Source of the DNA: Arthrobacter sp. MYb229
GTDB taxonomy: Bacteria > Actinomycetota > Actinomycetes > Actinomycetales > Micrococcaceae
Direction: 5' to 3'
Assembly: GCF_002975405.1 (NCBI RefSeq)
Contig: NZ_PCPS01000003.1
Location: forward strand, 62,001-126,000
DNA: 64,000 nt
Notes under the pieces: model-generated
Database searches by the model: none
What the model was told of the DNA's origin: nothing
Seen by the model: only the letters and a program-made list of their open reading frames with translations
Made by a program: the position numbers and the translations under genes
Shown: in pieces, positions 61,234 through 64,000 of the stretch
Position numbering within the stretch: position 1 is the stretch's first letter
How the letters are laid out: every line of letters begins with the position of its first letter

Positions 61234-61854
61234 TTATAGGTATTCCCAAATAATGCCGCCGGCACAGCTGATCGCACCCAACACGCCAAGGCGACGAATG
61301 ACGAACTTTGCAGCGTTTTTAGGAGTAGCTAGTTCTTGAAGGAACAGCTCAAAAGTTGCAGCACCATGCGAGCCAACACCCAGACAGGCGGTGATTATTC
61401 GCTTGACTTCAGGATGAAGCCAACCGGCTGGTTGGGCAATTGTGGAAGAAACAAGGTTTTGAGTATTGGAATAGGCAGGAGCGACTTCCTCAATGATCGT
61501 GCCTTTAGCGCTCAGGGTTGCGATCCGTCCAGAATCGAAATAACGCATAGCTTTGACATTTACTCCGAAAGCCGGTTCGCCCGCGGCGATCCGCGACTTG
61601 TTGATAACCACGAGTGTTGCCGTATCAAATTCTTCCGTGATTCCGGGACCTAGATTATCGCCGAGCTTGCTAGCTTTCGGGGCCTCAATATTTGTCGTAG
61701 GGCAATCTTCGAACCGGTTTGAAGTCAGATCGAGCGCCACCGCCTTGGGCTGCCCGACAGCGACTGAAGGTACGGTAGGGCTTTCAGCCGCAAGAGCACT
61801 GCTTGGTGCTGCTACTAGAAGAGTTCCTACGAGAACCCCCGAGCAAAGCATCAC
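61234..61854 (-). CDS. Small secreted protein of unknown function, 5' end uncertain
   Basis: The frame gives 206 residues from GTG at 61854 (or 205 from ATG at 61851). The first 25 residues are a signal sequence (CSGVLVGTLLVAAPSSALAA) but lack the usual positive start. A frame one base off begins at an ATG at 61869-61871 (MFKSAL) with GGAG upstream, then hits a stop; a one-base indel there would restore a normal signal peptide. The C-terminus is hydrophobic and glycine-rich (RRLGVLGAISCAGGIIWEYL). I do not recognise the family. It follows a small membrane-protein gene. Confidence 0.65.
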   Translation of the reverse strand: MMLCSGVLVGTLLVAAPSSALAAESPTVPSVAVGQPKAVALDLTSNRFEDCPTTNIEAPKASKLGDNLGPGITEEFDTATLVVINKSRIAAGEPAFGVNVKAMRYFDSGRIATLSAKGTIIEEVAPAYSNTQNLVSSTIAQPAGWLHPEVKRIITACLGVGSHGAATFELFLQELATPKNAAKFVIRRLGVLGAISCAGGIIWEYL

Positions 61855-61919
61855 AACGCGCTTTTAAACATCGACACACATTCTCCAAAATATAAACAAA
61901 AGGACGTTGCCTTATCTAT

Positions 61920-62210
61920 TTACTGCTCGTCTTCGTTTCGCGTGGGCCCTTCTTTAGCACGCAGCAGTGAGCGTTCAGATACCACGGTAGAAAACAAGAG
62001 CAGTCCCGATGCAAACATGCCGGGGATATATTTGGTGAAGTCTTTTGGTTGCACGTCTGCGAGCAACCATGACGTTACAAAAAAGACAGCTATCGCCAGA
62101 ACTAGGGAAACTGAAAAGTAGATTACCCGTTTTTTCTTGTTTGCACCCTGCCAGATGGGCAATGTTCCATCATCTGCGTCATCCTTGGTTAGTCCAAAAA
62201 ATTTCAGCAT
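61920..62210 (-). CDS. Small two-helix membrane protein
   Basis: The 96-residue protein starts MLKFFGLTKDDADDGTLPIW and has two membrane helices, at about residues 28-50 and 64-82, with charged ends. An AGGAGG ribosome site lies four bases before the ATG at 62210, one of the best in the window. It is the upstream gene of a pair with the secreted protein, 49-65 bases apart depending on the start used. The layout is like immunity or partner proteins of secreted peptides, but no family is recognised. Confidence 0.75.
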   Translation of the reverse strand: MLKFFGLTKDDADDGTLPIWQGANKKKRVIYFSVSLVLAIAVFFVTSWLLADVQPKDFTKYIPGMFASGLLLFSTVVSERSLLRAKEGPTRNEDEQ

Positions 62211-62602
62211 TTTCCTCCTGCGTTGCCTGTAGCCTAAACCGAGGGGTACCGTGCCCTCGAAGGGAAAGCTCACCGAACAGAAGACCTGCTTACTCCTGAC
62301 GATTTGCTATATTGAGCATAGTCAATGCCGAAATACTTGTAAATCATACTTAAGTAGGGGTGTCGAAATTTTCAGAACGAACCGGACACCACAGAGATAA
62401 GTTGAGCCTAGAGACGGTGCTGAGTTGCTTAGCATCATCGGTAAACGAGAGATAAATGCCTGCCCTACTGATTCAGGACGTGGCGCCACGTCCTGAAGTG
62501 GAACCGAAGTTTCTTCGGTCCTGCTTTGTTACTTCTCCCAACAGCGAAGAAACGCAACCTAATTTGTCGAAGCTGAGCATGTGCGTCACGCTATGGGGCA
62601 GA
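62211..62602. other. Non-coding region with a 26-base perfect palindrome
   Basis: Nearly 400 AT-richer bases between the membrane-protein gene and the lhr leader. A perfect 26-base palindrome with no loop fills 62472-62497 (arm TTCAGGACGTGGC). A second hairpin, ACCGAAG-TTT-CTTCGGT, follows at 62503-62519. No gene is evident. The tandem hairpins could stop transcription into lhr, or mark a recombination site. Confidence 0.6.
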
Positions 62603-62698
62603 CAGAGCGAATAGCGCCCCTGGCAGCAGCGCAATTCAGTTCGGCTTTGGATGCCGCCAGGCCTCGCTTGGTCGGTTCGCACCCCTAAGATCGAAGAT

Positions 62699-64000
62699 AT
62701 GAGTGAGATTCTTTCCCGGTTCGGTGCCGCGACCCGCCAGTGGTTCACTGACGTGTTCACCGAGCCAACCGCGGCCCAGCAAGGCGCCTGGGATTCAATC
62801 TCCAGCGGGCACCATACGCTGGTGATCGCTCCCACCGGTTCGGGCAAAACCCTCGCAGCCTTCCTCTGGGCGCTGGACCGGCTCCATCAGGCCGAGATTC
62901 CCAAGCCCGCCCTTCCGGGTCTCGAGCCGGAGAAGTCCCAAGGCTCGGGCAGCGGCACCAAGGTGCTCTACATTTCCCCGCTGAAGGCGCTGGGCGTGGA
63001 CGTCGAACGAAACCTGCGCTCCCCACTAGCCGGAATCCGCGCCACGGCCCATCAGCTTGGGATCTCCCAGCCCTCGGTTTCGGTGGGCGTGCGCTCGGGA
63101 GACACTCCCCCCAATGTGCGCCGTCAGCTACTGAAGAACCCGCCGGATATCCTGATCACCACGCCCGAATCCCTGTACCTCATGTTGACCAGCCAGGCGA
63201 GGCAAACCCTGGCCACGGTGCACACCATCATCATCGATGAGGTCCACGCCATCGCCAGTTCCAAACGCGGCACCCATCTGGCGTTGTCCCTTGAACGCCT
63301 CGATGCCCTGCTGCCCACCCCAGCCCAACGCATTGGGTTGTCGGCCACCGTGGAACCTGCCGAAGAGGTAGCCCGCTTCCTGGCCGGTTCGGCCCCGGCA
63401 AATATTGTGCGTCCCATTTCCACCAAAAAATGGGAACTGGCGGTGCGGGTCCCGGTAGAGGATATGACCGATCTGCCCTCGGCGGCGGGCGCCCACGATT
63501 TGGGCCCCGGTTCTTCGCCAACGGCCGGCGCAAGCATCTGGCCGCATGTGGAAAACCAGCTGGTGGACCTGGTCTTGGCAAACCACTCGACGATCATCTT
63601 CGCCAACTCGCGTCGGCTGGCCGAAAGGCTCACCGGGCGGCTGAACGAAATCTACGCCGAACGCGAAGGCTTCGCCGCCGAGAATACCGCAAGCTCCAGC
63701 CCGGCGGCGATGATGGCCCAAGCCGGATCCAGCGCGCCCAGCGACCCGCAGGCACCGCTTTTGGCCCGGGCGCACCATGGTTCGGTCTCCAAGGATTCCC
63801 GCGCCCAAATCGAAGAGGATTTGAAGCTCGGCCGCCTGCGCGCGGTCGTCGCCACCAGCTCCTTGGAACTCGGTATCGATATGGGACTCGTTGACCTGGT
63901 CATCCAGGTGGAGTCCCCCAATTCGGTGTCTTCCGGGCTGCAGCGGGTAGGCCGCGCAGGGCACCAGGTCGGTTCGGTGTCCAAAGGCATTTTCTTCCCG
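62699..64000 (+). CDS. lhr: Lhr-type ATP-dependent DNA helicase, 3' end beyond the window
   Basis: The first 434 codons are present and the frame stays open to the last base. The protein starts MSEILSRFGAATRQWFTDVF. Superfamily 2 motifs follow in order: Q-type EPTAAQQGAW, motif I APTGSGKT, Ia YISPLKALG, motif II IIIDEVHAI, motif III GLSATVEP, motif IV TIIFANSRRLAERL, motif V SSLELGIDMGLVDLV, and motif VI GLQRVGRAGHQ. Lhr proteins are 3'-5' helicases in DNA repair; the full length is usually over 1,400 residues. Its 5' end is partly duplicated at 60913-61077. Confidence 0.95.
   Translation, partial: MSEILSRFGAATRQWFTDVFTEPTAAQQGAWDSISSGHHTLVIAPTGSGKTLAAFLWALDRLHQAEIPKPALPGLEPEKSQGSGSGTKVLYISPLKALGVDVERNLRSPLAGIRATAHQLGISQPSVSVGVRSGDTPPNVRRQLLKNPPDILITTPESLYLMLTSQARQTLATVHTIIIDEVHAIASSKRGTHLALSLERLDALLPTPAQRIGLSATVEPAEEVARFLAGSAPANIVRPISTKKWELAVRVPVEDMTDLPSAAGAHDLGPGSSPTAGASIWPHVENQLVDLVLANHSTIIFANSRRLAERLTGRLNEIYAEREGFAAENTASSSPAAMMAQAGSSAPSDPQAPLLARAHHGSVSKDSRAQIEEDLKLGRLRAVVATSSLELGIDMGLVDLVIQVESPNSVSSGLQRVGRAGHQVGSVSKGIFFP

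Noticed and set aside
1-64000. CRISPR arrays, transposase genes, integrases or rRNA genes
   Set aside because: None seen. The only recent rearrangement with sequence evidence is the lhr partial duplication, and no recombinase gene accompanies it.

Overview
The window looks like the chromosome of a high-GC Gram-positive soil actinobacterium, most likely a member of the Micrococcaceae close to Arthrobacter or Glutamicibacter. The evidence is the GC-rich coding style, frequent ATGA and TAATG stop/start overlaps, and actinobacterial families such as the mycothiol-type DinB protein, the DUF6457 protein next to mobA, a DUF6318-like lipoprotein and MoeZ with a rhodanese tail. This placement is inference from gene content; no 16S rRNA gene is present.

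Layout. 1-5500: the end of a YhgE/Pip membrane protein with its TetR regulator, then a DUF1611-like P-loop protein coupled to an ABC exporter whose nucleotide-binding domain looks dead. 5732-11530: SixA phosphatase, an orphan winged-helix regulator, an OmpR/histidine-kinase pair, upp, tadA and a tRNA-Ser(CGA). 11686-14436: DinB and a divergent WYL regulator, YaeQ and a YCII-like protein. 14567-24314: a molybdate uptake and molybdenum-cofactor cluster (modABC, two moeA paralogues, mobA, moaE, moeZ, moaD, moaC, mog); moaA is not in the window. 24602-31951: a divergent catabolic cluster (GntP permease, Eda aldolase, D-aminoacylase-like amidohydrolase, fold-III PLP D-amino-acid deaminase; KDG-type kinase, IclR, RidA). 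34097-45085: the complete protocatechuate branch of the beta-ketoadipate pathway (pcaFIJ, pobA, pcaHGBDC) with two IclR regulators. 45176-51927: a full JetABCD (Wadjet) plasmid-defence operon. 52039-60404: thioesterase, a protein of unknown function, a secreted metallophosphoesterase, a 2-hydroxyacid dehydrogenase, PAP2 phosphatase, rlmH, gltS and hutG. 60913-64000: a damaged partial copy of the lhr helicase 5' end, a small two-gene cassette, and the start of the intact lhr gene, which runs off the window.

How the parts work together. The pca genes form two operons that turn 4-hydroxybenzoate into succinyl-CoA and acetyl-CoA. The mod/moe/moa genes bring in molybdate and build the cofactor. 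The divergent cluster at 24.6-32 kb contains every step needed to take an acylated 2-amino sugar acid (such as N-acetyl-D-glucosaminate) to pyruvate plus glyceraldehyde-3-phosphate; this is the most interesting metabolic proposal here and is inference. The two best candidates for less-described biology are that cluster and the duplicated lhr 5' end that brackets a secreted-protein/membrane-protein pair.
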